From Caenorhabditis elegans (taxonomy: Eukaryota; Nematoda; Chromadorea; Rhabditida; Rhabditidae), in contig NC_003279.8 in assembly GCF_000002985.6 (NCBI RefSeq), forward strand, positions 186,001-250,000: a stretch of DNA of 64,000 bases. Reading direction: 5' to 3'. Positions 45,692-56,851 of the stretch are shown here, piece by piece; position 1 is the stretch's first letter; each line of letters starts with the position of its first letter. The notes below the pieces were generated by a model. That model did not search any database, was not told the origin of the DNA, and saw nothing but the letters and a program-made list of their open reading frames with translations. Both the position numbers and the translations under genes were made by a program.

Positions 45692-46735
45692 TTAGTGATC
45701 GAATATCGAGATATTCGATGGGGATTGTCCTCGTGCCAATTTCTTGGCGATCCTTGGTTGGTATCGGCGTCTGACCGGCTGGTGTTGTTGCTGCTGTTGC
45801 TGGAGTTGTGGTGGCGGTGGTCCAAATAGTTGTGGAGCAGGAACGCGAAGTGGTGGTGGGAACTCCTGTGCGGCTGGTACGAGTTGTGGTGGAGGTTGCT
45901 CTTCGGATGGTGGTGGCGTGTGAGCATTGAATCCTCCAGAGACTTCCATCGCGAGGGAGATCCTGTTGATCGCTGCGTGCACCACATCTATCTTGTCGTA
46001 CAGAACGACGTGATCCGCGGATTGGATCCACACTTCCTGGGAGCCAGAGCCTTGTGGAGCCGTCGCAGTCGTCGGGCCATTTGGGTCGCGGCCGGTCTGG
46101 GGGGCTGGGCCCGTACTTCCTGGGAAGTTGAGAAACCAGTCTTCGAAGAACTCGGATGGAGATGTGTCGTCGGTGAGCGTCGGGTCGAACGGTCTGAGAA
46201 GATTTTAGAAAATTAATAATAGTATATGGAAAAATTGGATAAATTTTTAGAATTTTGAAAGAATTGATTGAAAATGTGTATAAATTGAATTTTTTAGAGA
46301 AAAATGATAAAATTTTTTAGAGAAAATAATAATTTTTAGATAATTTTTAAATAAAATCGAAACTTCCTTTAGTCTGGCGCTTCGTGGATGGGTAGGCTCC
46401 ACTCAGCTGTCAACTTACGTACTACCAATGAAGAATTGCAGGATAATGTGCATATTAGATGCAAAACGACGAGAAATAGCGAATAATAAGTCGGGGAAAG
46501 TCGAAATTGTGCTCTGGGAGCATGAGTTTGCCAAACTCACGTCCCTCGGCGTCTGTGGGCTCGCGAGCCGCCCTTGTGTACGATTTTAGGGGTTTTTTAA
46601 TTTTGAATTTTTAGAATTTTAATTATTTTTAAAGAAAGTTTGGTAGAATAAAGGGACGGGGGATGTTTAAATAGATGTGTACCTGTCGTCTATCAAGTCT
46701 TCGACTATCGAAAACGTCGAGTCGTCGAAGTTCAT
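45692..46735 (-). CDS. Unknown two-exon protein, acidic N-terminus, Pro/Gln-rich C-terminus
   Basis: Exon 1 46735-46683 (ATG) and exon 2 46193-45692 join in phase across a GTACAC donor and TCTCAG acceptor to give 184 residues without a stop. The first 45 residues are acidic with aromatic patches (MNFDDSTFSIVEDLIDD, EFFEDWFLNFPG), like an activation or SUMO/partner-binding segment. The middle has a helix-like stretch (VVLYDKIDVVHAAINRISLA). The rest is Pro/Gln-rich (PPPSEEQPPPQL, then QLQQQQQQHQ) with a basic end (RRRYQPRIAKKLARG). No homologous family comes to mind. It lies inside the LTR element between gag and the second transposase gene, on the same strand as both. It may be a second product of the inserted DNA transposon or a captured host gene. 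Confidence 0.5.
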
Positions 46736-46820
46736 ATTGAATCGTCTCTTCACGGCCCGGCGGGGGGTACATGGACGAGAATTCTCTACCGTATTCCAAT
46801 TTGGCTGACTGCGTGCTCAA

Positions 46821-47440
46821 CGTTGAATACTCAGTTTAAAGTTTCGTACACCGTTGCGTACTGCACAGCGCGCATTTTAATTGACGAAATTTCGCGAAAA
46901 TTAACAGAAGATTTTTTTCGGAATTATAGAGCTGAAATTGAAAAAAAAACTATCAAATTTTCATCGAATTTGTGAAAAATCGTAAGTATGAAGATCTTTT
47001 CTTCACTATATTCAAGGAAAATCGATATTTCGCTTTTCACAGACGAATGATGTCTCATTTTACTCGATGAAAGTTTCTGATGAGCTGTTTTTATCGATTT
47101 TTGAGCGATAAAAATGCGATTTGTTGATAAAATGGATCAATTATATAAAGAAACAACATATATTGCTCTGAGATTACTTTTTGAGAATCAATTCTTTATT
47201 TTTCGGTCATTTTAAATTAAGCATTAAAATAAAAATATTAGAAATCATAATAAAAAAAACAGAAAATCGATATATTACTTTTTCTTCGGAATTTCACGAC
47301 TTTTTTGGACGAATTTTATTCTGTAAACTTTCTTCTTCGAATTTGTGTCCACGTGGCTTTCAGTCGAAGAAGATTCTGCAGCACTCCTTCTTGCTTGCCC
47401 ACAACTTACTCGAATTTTCTAAAATTTTTAACTTATTGAA
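46821..47440. other. Spacer between two transposon-borne genes
   Basis: AT-rich; upstream of the 184-residue gene and downstream of the transposase gene (both minus). It includes TGCGTACTGCACAGCGCGCA at about 46853-46872, which could be promoter or transposon-internal sequence. No exon seen. Confidence 0.45.
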
Positions 47441-47449
47441 ATTGTCATT

Positions 47450-50400
47450 TCACCTTTACACTCACTTCAGCTAAACTATTACTGCATTTCGGAAGTTGAT
47501 AGGATACTGGTGGAGCAACAAGTGGATGGCTTCTAGTGATTGGCTGGCTTGTCGAGCAAGTTTGTGTGATTGCCTGAAATAATTTTTGATTTCAATTTTG
47601 AGTTGATTTAAAGCAGTGAACCTACCACCGGGTTCGGACGAGAAAGAGCATTACTCGGTAGACCACGGAATCCAATTTTCGTTGAATTGCCTCCAAATGC
47701 AATAGAAGTTTGTACGTTTTGTGAGAAGTCGGGCTGAAAATTTTCAAAATTTGAAACTTTTCGAGAAAAATAAAAATCTCACCACAGCATTTCGAGATTT
47801 TGTCGATTGTGGAAGCCTTTTCCTGGAGCGAAAATTGATTTTTTTTTTCGCTAAATTTTTTCTTTTTTGGGCAGCCGTGACGTCCCGAATAACTGCTTTT
47901 GGGTCCCGAAGATCATTTTGCGAAGAAATTGGCAGAACTGTTGCATCTTTTGGTACGATGGAAAGACCGGGAATGGACGTGTTCTGAAATAGTTGTGTTT
48001 TTAAGAATGCAGAAATGTTTTTCTGTACCAAAATTACCATAGTCATGTCATTCATGATGTTACGACACATGAGCTCTCTCAGAACATGGATGTAACGCCT
48101 TTTCTTGTCCCGGTAATTGCAAAATCTCCTCTCAAGTGCATTGAAAATCGCGTGGACAGATTCAACTCCTTGTTCTGTGATCCTTCCAATGTTTCTCACA
48201 TCTTTTGCCATTTGTGGTGCATGGTAGACCAACAAGTGCAGCTTTAAAATAATTGTTTCTTCGGGAACCGCTACTTTCAAATCCTCCACAAATCCGCGAA
48301 TCGAATTTTGAAGTATTAAGACGTCGGAATCATTTAAAAACTTGTTTCCCGAAAGTGACATAATAGTTGAAAGCTTTCCCATTGCTGATTTCAATCCGAG
48401 CAACATTGGGCATAAATTTGGGCCAAAAATGTTGAAAGTCTCCTCTACAACAGCCGGCGTTAGCAGCAATTTCAAATGGTTTCCGCAAAATGATTGGAAC
48501 CAAGCCTGCTTGTCCGCTCCAAACTTAGCCCAACACTGTCCCATTTTTTCAAGTGTTCCTTCGGGAGTACCATTCACAATTGTATCGAGCAACAATTTTT
48601 CCGATTGAAGTGCTTTCAGTTCAGCATGCGACTCCAATTTCATCTTTCCGGTGGCTCCTTGATACTTTTCTTCCGCACTTTTAATTAGGTTAACAGCGTT
48701 TTTTAGAGTTGCTTTTCGTGTTTTCAGGATAGGAAAAGAAGTAGTGTTATCCAAAGTATCAGAATATTTCCAGAGGGGATTGAAGATATATTTGTCAAAA
48801 ATACCCATGATAATGTGCAGAAGAGGAATCAAATAGAACATGATCGCAACGTGTGGCAGAAGTGGAGTACATCCTTTGCGAACACCCAAGTCGCCATTTT
48901 CACAACAAGCTTTGTAAAGATCGATTGTTCGTGGGTGGAATGTTTCATCAACATTCATATCCTTGATTTTCATCCTCTCTTCAGCTCCCCGTGGATTCTG
49001 TGCAAAACATTTGAAGCAGAAATTGTGGGATGAATGTCCTTGGTGTCCAAGAATATCAGATTGAAACTTGCAATCTCCAGTTGCAATTTGCACAATTTTT
49101 GCGGTTTTTTGAACTCCTTTGTCCAAATATCAAATTTTCGTTAGCTTGCCAAGCTGCTCAAGAACGTCCGGAATGAATTTTTTCAGAGACGAATAATTGT
49201 CGGATCCGTCATATACTGCAATTACCATAACGTGTCTCGAAGAATTCGGTCGAGATACGTTTCCGATTACCAATGCCAACTTTGTGCTTCCACCTCCAGC
49301 GTCACCAACGACTCCAATCTTGATTACTCCTTTCGTGTATCCGTCGTCCACAAATTGATTTGAATTGCATAGAAGCTCTATTCGATAGGCTAAAACTTCT
49401 GCAATTTTCATGCACTGCACAATGGTAATCACTTTTCCTTTATTGTCGAACGAAGTGGAAACTTTGAAACTGGAGATCATTGATAACTGGATTGACAAAT
49501 CTCTTGTGTTCTTTACCGATGGAAGCAAATCATAGCCAATGGCATTAGTCAAATAGTTTTTGATTTTTTCCATCTGACTTAGAGATAATCCGCATTTTGA
49601 TAAAAAGTCAACGGCCTCAAAGTTTGAAAGCTTGTTTTTGTAGCTTTGATTCTCTTCTGAATTCAGGAATTTTGTGAATTTTCGAATAAATTGTCCGACG
49701 TCATCCTCGAGGCAGATTTCGTGTTGAAGCAAGTGAAGAGCTTTGCGAAATCGATTTTTGATACAACTTTTGCTTCTTAGATTCGAAATATTAACTTTAA
49801 AAGCTGATTTTTTAAGGTTTTCAACTTCTTCGGCGTGTCTTTGTAGACTCAGAACCATAGCTTTGCCACTTTTCTTCACATCTGCACAGCTTCTCACCAA
49901 TCGACCTTCTATACCACTGACGATCGTTCGTATATTGCATACTTCCATTTGCAGCGAAGAATTAGATGCTCTTATAGTGATATTTTCATGGCGGACTATT
50001 TGCATTTCTTCCGAAAACACCGCAAACTCATCAATCCGCTTTTGTATTTCTTCTGATATTTCATTTTTTTCATTTTTCAGTCGTTCGATCGTTAGTCGGA
50101 GCATTTTGATCTGCGGAATTTGCTCAACATTGGAGATTATTCGAACCCTCGGTGTACTGAACGAGTTTCGTAAAGGTGTCGGTGGAAATACGGGATTGGA
50201 GAATCTCAGCAAAATCATATAATATTAGTTTTGAAATATTGAAAAAAATTACATTGTGAGAAAAAGTCGGAATTTCGTCACTAAAATCCATTTCCACGTC
50301 TCTCGTCAGAATTCCTTCATCCATATTGAAACAATTTGACGACCTGCATGTAGTTGCGGAGCTACTGGAAGCAATGTCGGGATGGTGGGAGTTTCGATCT

Positions 50401-50666
50401 TCTGAACTGATTTCCTGATTAGCCTGTGGCGACGAGCTGCACGTCTGAAAATCACGTTTTTGAAGTTAGAACAAACTACTCCAACTTAATTAAAGTTGAC
50501 AAAATTGAGCTGAACGAACCTCCACTTTCGAATTGTTCAGTTCTTCCTCTTCAGTTTGATCTTTTGAAACTCCATTAGCACTGTTCCTTGCTCTCTGGGC
50601 ATTTGCTAAAAGAAGGCCTGCACAAGATTTTTCTTTTCTTTTTTGTTTGAAGTATACTTTTGTCAT
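47450..50666 (-). pseudogene. Cut-and-paste transposase-like gene with one in-frame TGA
   Basis: Begins at MTKVYFKQKRKEK (50666), continues through Ser-rich exon 2 (50444-50253) and a large exon from about 50218. The frame ends at TGA (49132-49130) after QLGKLTKI but stays open in the same frame on the other side to about 48040. GT-AG introns then lead to exons ending near 47455 (LAEVSVKVK). Visible motifs: a coiled-coil-like segment, GDAGGGSTKLALVIG, VYDGSDNYSSLKKF, a His/Cys pair (GHQGHSSHNFCFKCF) and TEQGVESVHAIFNALERRF near the end. This resembles a metazoan transposase family with catalytic acidic residues, perhaps the CACTA-Mirage-Chapaev group, but I cannot confirm it. The single stop suggests recent loss. 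Confidence 0.6.
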
Positions 50667-50713
50667 CTGGAAATATTGCATGAATATTATAAGGGAAACA
50701 ATTTTTAAATATC

Positions 50714-51508
50714 GATTTTCACGAAATTTGAAAAAATCAATAATTTGGGCGCATGATATTGAGCTGAATGTTTCGAATTTAGAATCAGCATGCTTTTATT
50801 CATATTTTAGGATCTTTTTAAAAAATCTGGACCAACAGTTTTTGAAAAAAAAATACTTTTCGTTCAGAAATGTACTGATTTTCCACTGATTTTCACGAAA
50901 TTTGAAAAAATCAATAATTTAGGCGCATGATATTGAGCTGAATGTTTTGAATTTAGAATCAGCATGCTTTTATTCATATTTTAGGATCTTTTTAAAAAAT
51001 CTGGACCAACAGTTTTCGAAAAAATTCAATTTTTGTTCAGAAATGTGAATATTCACTAAATCGAAAAAAATAATTGCAAAATCCGTCGGCTGAACATTCA
51101 AAACTTATCAATTTGAAATCAGCATATTTCAGTGTATAATTAAAAAAGGTTTCAAAAATTCTGAGACCAATTTTTGTTGAGAAAAATAATTTTTCGTTCG
51201 AATTATCGATTTTTCACGAAATGCCAAAAACAGTAAACTTGGGCCCATGCTAAAAGCCTGAATCTTTCAAATTAAAAACCAGCATGATTTTTTCTATATT
51301 CTAAGACGTTTAAAAAAAATCTGGACCAACAGTTCTTGAGGAAAGTAATTTTTTATACAAAAATGTGCTGATTTTTCACTAAATTCAAAAAAATAATCAA
51401 GTTGGGCCCATGCTATACACCTAAATCATTAAAATTCAGAACCGCCATGTATGTATTTTTTCATACCATAGGCTCTTTAAAAAAAATCTGGACCAACAGT
51501 TTTTGAGA
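50714..51508. repeat. ~160-bp tandem repeat, about five units
   Basis: Each unit has a TTTTCACGAAATTTGAAAAA start, GCATGATATTGAGCTGAATG, and AATCTGGACCAACAGTTTTT. Units start near 50714, 50890, 51046, 51208 and 51370; the first two are the most alike. It lies upstream of the transposase gene, where subterminal transposase-binding repeats are often found. Confidence 0.8.
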
Positions 51509-52519
51509 TATGTCAAAAAAAACAACTCACTTTTTGACGTTTTTCGCCTTTTCGCGGATGATGCGGTCGATTTTTGCGGCGATTTGTGGTCTTTCGCTGA
51601 AAATATTATTTTTATTTCAATTTTTAACGAAGAAAACAAGAAAAAACGACGAGAAAACATCAAAAAACACGAAAAAAACGTCGAAAAACTCCCGCAACCT
51701 CATGAAAAAAAATAAAGCACTGCAGCCGCGGGACTAGTTTTCGCAACTTTCTAGGCCATGTCCCGTTCGCCGTGCCGTGTCTTGTCGTGGTGGTGTGAAG
51801 TGTGTTGGTGTGAAGCGTGTGAGTACGGTAGGCTGCTGCAGATGTGGTGTGAGCTGTAAAAAATCGAAATAATTCAAGAATTACGACGATTTTCGTATTT
51901 TGAGAAGAAGAAAATTTTAAATCACGAAAATTCGAGAGAAAAAATGATCAAATTCAGTCTCAGAAGCGAAAAATGAACTTCTTTGTCTGGAAAACAGCGG
52001 TTGCTCGTGAGAAAAAATGTTTAAAATTGAAGAAGATCAACAAAAACAAAAAAAGACACGTAAATGCAACTTGTTTTTAAAGGTCGTGGCCGCGTCGCGG
52101 TCGCGCCGCGTGCGCACTTTTGTAGAAGACTCCGCCCCCTTTTTTCTTGGCGCCGTGCCAATTTTTAGAAGGAAGAGCGTTTTTGGTTGAAATAATCGAT
52201 TTTCGACGAGAAAATAGACTAAATCAAGTATGGTGAATCTGATTAAAGGCATATTAACTTTGTAAACTGCACAATTAACTAGAAATCGTACTATAACCGA
52301 ATATAGTCAAAGGGTCGCTCAGTTCCCCCGGTCTAGAGTCCCAGGTTCATCTTTCGAGCTGTTTCCTGAGAAATTGTACAGGATTTGTCTGAGTCGTGAA
52401 CTGAACACGCTTTTCAGGTAAACGTCGTCTGGATGTCCTGGAAATCAAATGTTAGTCTTTGTATCGATGGAAAACATGGTTTTCTCAAGGAAATAGTCGG
52501 AAAGTCGGTCGATGCACCA
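51509..52519. other. Retroelement 5' leader and adjoining inserted DNA
   Basis: 52210-52519 follows the primer-binding site and looks like the original retroelement leader. 51720-52130 is GC-richer (GGCCGCGTCGCGGTCGCGCC at about 52087). I see no exon, and I could not fix the junction of the inserted DNA. Confidence 0.4.
52504..52519 (-). promoter_or_regulatory. Probable primer-binding site (tRNA-Gly-like)
   Basis: On the minus strand TGGTGCATCGACC directly follows the 5' LTR end CCACAACA. Its complement GGTCGATGCACCA ends in CCA like a mature tRNA and is close to the tRNA-Gly 3' end. Confidence 0.65.
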
Positions 52520-53252
52520 TGTTGTGGCACCACGGAGTGGCGGAAGACCGAACCCTTTAAGCCTCAAGAGGAACCGAGCAACGAAGACTATGTCAGAGGT
52601 GCAGCATGGCATCGTCTATTTGTATATGTATTGGAAAGAACAGAACACAGTTTTAATAAATATGTTTATTACTCCAAAGGGGAGATAATCAACAGAGGGG
52701 AGTGGGTCGTACACAAGAGAGAGGGAATTGTCTGGTGTGAGAATATCACGTCCTGCCACGCGGGTCTTTAGTCTGAAAAGGTCGAGTGTATGAATAGTCG
52801 GGGTCTTTGCAGACTCGTAGAATAATGTCTTTGGTCAACTACACTTTCCAAATAAAGGGAGGGAAAGGTAGGAAACGTCGGCAATTAGTCTGACTGGGAG
52901 CTGTCAATAACGGGGGGGGGGGGGGGGGGGGAAGAGACCAGCAAAACCGAACCAAGAGTGGGGAGGAGAGTTCCTTTCCTGGTGCCACCGACGCTGCAGC
53001 TCGCTCCGTATCGTCGCTCATTGAGTCGCCGCGCAGCCAATCGTTGCTACGGGGCGCGAGTGTAACTCTCGTTAGAGAGCGTGTGGGAGCAAGAGACGCA
53101 GAAATACAGTAAACTTCTCCTAACTGTATGGTAAGCTTAAGAGCTGGTCTTAAAAGGTCGAATTGAATGTACCCCTCGCTCGGAGAACTGCTGAAGCAGT
53201 CGAGAGCGAGACATTGTGAAATGGGCGATACAGCAGAGCCCAGTTCACAACA
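52520..53252 (-). repeat. LTR of BEL/Pao element (5' LTR in element sense)
   Basis: About 733 bp with ends TGTTGTGG and TTCACAACA, followed directly by target duplicate ATCAG (53253-53257). A G-homopolymer of about 18 lies at 52913-52930. Confidence 0.9.
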
Positions 53253-53832
53253 ATCAGACTAACTGGCACTTACGTATAAATAATATTATGGGTTTCGTCG
53301 CTCCCCCTCCAAATGTTTTAAAAACGATTTAAAACATAATTTATACTGTTTTTTTTTACTACTGACCAATGAAAGTTCATGGTTGATAACATAAATCCCC
53401 ACATTTTCAGAAAAATGGATAAGCAGAAAAAAAGTTATTAATGAACTCATAATTTTCATCGAAATTAGCCAGCTTTAGTTTCGGTGTATTACCAGAAAAC
53501 AAATTTAAGTGATCTTACTCTCAACTCCAACAGAGTATCTAATTGATTAGACACATTTTTTACAATCTTGCTGACAATTGTGCGATTTTTGAAGATTTTG
53601 TCAATAAGCACGTGATCCTGAAAATAAAAAAGTGAGTAATTTTACGCTCGCGAAATTGTGAGCCAGTGGCTGCCTAGATTTTCAATTTGTTACATTATTT
53701 TGCAGCCATACGTGGACCATAATTCTGGCGACCACTTTACGGCATTATAATTTTTTGAACTGCAAACAAAACATGTAAATATACATATATGTATACTAGG
53801 AATTCGCACTAAAGTAAATTATTGAAATTCGT

Positions 53833-56104
53833 CAACTTTTATTTTCATTTCTTATATTTTGTCTAATTTTCAACGAATTATTGAAAATGAAAATTTTTAA
53901 TTCACGTCAAAATTAGTGAACGCGGTGAACGGCGACGGCGAAGGCGGGCCGGCGTGAGGCCGGCGTGAGGCCCGCGTTTCGCGCCTCACTTAGCTGGAAA
54001 CCCTAAGTTTCTCCAATTAAATTACAGGTGATATACATTTTTCCTCTTTAGGATAAGAAAAGATCATTTCCTAAGCCTGACAATACAAAAATGTGGTTCA
54101 CGTTTTTATTTTTCATAACTTAAAAAAATACTATTAAAATGAGGGCATGTAATACACAAATACCGGCAAACGGTGTTTCAAATCAAATATTGAAGAAAAA
54201 ACAAACAAAATATGATGAATTCTCTTTGTTCTTACCAAAATCGAAACCATCATTTAAAATTTAGCAATTTTTTACAGTTATATTTGGTAATTACGGCCCA
54301 TTTTCTATAATATAAAGAAACAATTGAAACTGATCCACCCTGTCCGCCGACTATTGGGCATCGACAGATGGTGTTCTCAAAATACCAAAAATGGGTGGAA
54401 CTCTCTCACGAGCGCTCTGCAGGTGTCGTTTTCCTTTGCAAAGGACTGCCCTTCCATTCATTTGTGTCTCTATACAACATCTCATCTGTCATGCAAACCG
54501 ACATTCCCAACATACTCGAAATCCCAATTGATGTAAGTTCTTGTTTCTTAAACTAAAATTAGCCAACTATTTTCTAGAAATATCAATCTAGACCGAAATA
54601 CCTTTTACTCTTGAATGATATCAAAAGTTTAAAAATGTTTTATCTGGTAAATATATTATTCAGTCAATAATAACAGAGCAATAATTTCCTATTTGTAAGA
54701 CGGTTTGCCAGCCCTACTGATGTAAGCTAAAGGTCCTACAAAAAATCCCTGAATTTTGGGTCTCCTTTGCTAACTACAAATGGTAGGCAAAAGAACATAT
54801 TTGTGTACAAAAAAGTATGCAAGCAAAAGAGACAGCGTAGGCAGGCAAAAGATTCATAAAAGAGAGATAGCCCCCGCGGTCAAATCATTCTACTAGTGGC
54901 TTGAAGCCTCTGTTGATGTGATAAAAGTAACATTTTATATAGCATTGTGTTCGATTTTTCTAACAAATAAAATGCATATCATTACTTATACAGTGCGTGC
55001 ATGTTCTTTATGCCACCCCCAAAGTTTTTAATCATGGCAGTTTCTGTGTAATTTGGTGAGCAAAAAGTATTGAAAACCTATTCACAATGAAAAACCTAAA
55101 CTCAAGAAATGTTGTGATTATATCTCGAAAATTGTGAAAAATAAGACAATAAATCAAAAATTGGCCGTGCAACTTCTATATGCCACCTCGGATTTTTTTA
55201 TGATTTCTTATGATTTTAGACTATTAACTTATTATTCAAATAAAATTCGATTCAATTCGTATACATTTCAGTGCTAAATAACTATTCCTGTAACTTCTCC
55301 CAAAGACGATACGATGATCAAAATATGGGGATATGTTCTAGATACTAATTAAACATAGTATGTGAATATTGGTTCACATTGGTGGATTTTTAGCGTCGCC
55401 AGAGGGACATATTTGGTGTCCCCAGCCGTTTTTGGTGAAAACACTATTTCTCTTTTTTTTCTCGGTGCCAATCAAGTTGAGAAATTTCAGGCATGCTCTC
55501 GAACCTTCAGGAAAGATCGAATACTGCAGAAAACCTGTAGACTAGGAAAACAACTTGGAAGTTTCTTAAAAGTTTGGAATTTTACTAGAATTTTCTGAAA
55601 AATTTCAGAAAAAAAGAGACTTTCAAGAAACTTCTGAAAACTTCGAGAAAGTTCTGGAATGTTCCAGATTTTTCTAAAAAGTAACAAATTCCGTTCAGAA
55701 CAATGTTTTGAATATATGCCAGAATCTTACTCAAGTAAAATAATTTTTTTTAAATTCTGATACTCCAAAAATATTATGAAATTTCAAAAAAAATTAAATT
55801 TAATAGACGTTTGCAATACTATTGAAGACCTGAAAAAATGTTAGAAATTTAGAAATTGTTCATTTTGAAGTATTCGAAATACTGTTCGATTATTCATGAG
55901 ACTGATAATGTTATCAGTTTTTTTTATTTGAAAGCTTTCTAAGAATTTCATATGATTAGAACATCGAAATAGTTTTACTTTAAAGAAAAAATTGCTCCTG
56001 GAAAATTTTAACTGCTGAAAACTTGGTTACAGAAATTTTATGATGCTCAAACACTTCCTGGAAACTGAAAAAAAAAAACGTTTCATCTGCAAAGAAAAAC
56101 TTAG
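53833..56104. other. Central spacer of the large inverted repeat
   Basis: Unique sequence between the arms. One exon-like open stretch (about 54320-54531, +) reads GHRQMVFSKYQKWVELSHER and then LCKGLPFHSFVSLYNISSV, ending at a good GTAAGT donor. I find no clear partner exons and do not recognise it. A TTCnnGAA-rich patch lies at 55490-55680. Confidence 0.5.
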
Positions 56105-56851
56105 AACAAATTTCAATAATTTACTTTAGTGCAAATTCCTAGTATACATATATGTATATTTACATGTTTTGTTTGCAGTTCAAAAAATTATAATGCCGTA
56201 AAATGGTCGCCAGAATTATGGTCCACGTATGGCTGCAAAATAATGTAAAAAATTGAAAATCTAGGCAGCCACTGGCTCACAATTTCGCGAGCGTAAAATT
56301 ACTCACTTTTTTATTTTCAGGATCACGTGCTTATTGACAAAATCTTCAAAAATCGCACAATTGTCAGCAAGATTGTAAAAAATGTGTCTAATCAATTAAA
56401 TACTCTGTTGGAGTTGAGAGTAAGATCACTTAAATTTGTTTTCTGGTAATACACCGAAACTAAAGCTGGCTAATTTCGATGAAAATTATGAGTTCATTAA
56501 TAACTTTTTTTCTGCTTATCCATTTTTCTGAAAATGTGGGGATTTATGTTATCAACCATGAACTTTCATTGGTCAGTAGTAAAAAAAACAGTATAAATTA
56601 TGTTTTAAATCGTTTTTAAAACATTTGGAGGGGGAGCGACGAAACCCATAATATTATTTATACGTAAGTGCCAGTTAGTCTGATGGCATTGATGAACTTT
56701 TATCAAAAAAAATTAATAAAAATTTGCCGCTGCAAATAAACAAAAACTTAGTTTTTCAAACAAAAAAAATCAATACAGCGGACTGATATCCCTAATTATA
56801 GACAGGTATCAAAATTGTGTTCAATTTTACTTTAATTCGCTCTTTTTTCAG

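Larger units (their letters stand above)
40752..53252 (-). mobile_element. BEL/Pao-type LTR retrotransposon, internally rearranged
   Basis: Two direct LTRs flank 11 kb; all retroelement frames run on the minus strand. Next to the right (5') LTR is a primer-binding site, TGGTGCATCGACC read on the minus strand, which would pair with a tRNA 3' end GGTCGATGCACCA, one mismatch from tRNA-Gly. ATCAG repeats on both outer flanks and the inverted-repeat right arm keeps the empty site. Gag and integrase are present; protease, reverse transcriptase and RNase H are not, so it could not move by itself. Between the 5' LTR and gag lie about 8 kb of foreign sequence. Confidence 0.85.

Noticed and set aside
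48342..48688. Plus-strand open frames across the second transposase gene
   Set aside because: Shadows of the minus-strand coding frame.
54324..54536. Plus-strand frame starting MKLIHPVRRLLGID
   Set aside because: The overlapping frame with GHRQMVFSKYQKWVELSHER ends at a good GTAAGT donor and looks more natural; neither is firm enough to call a gene.
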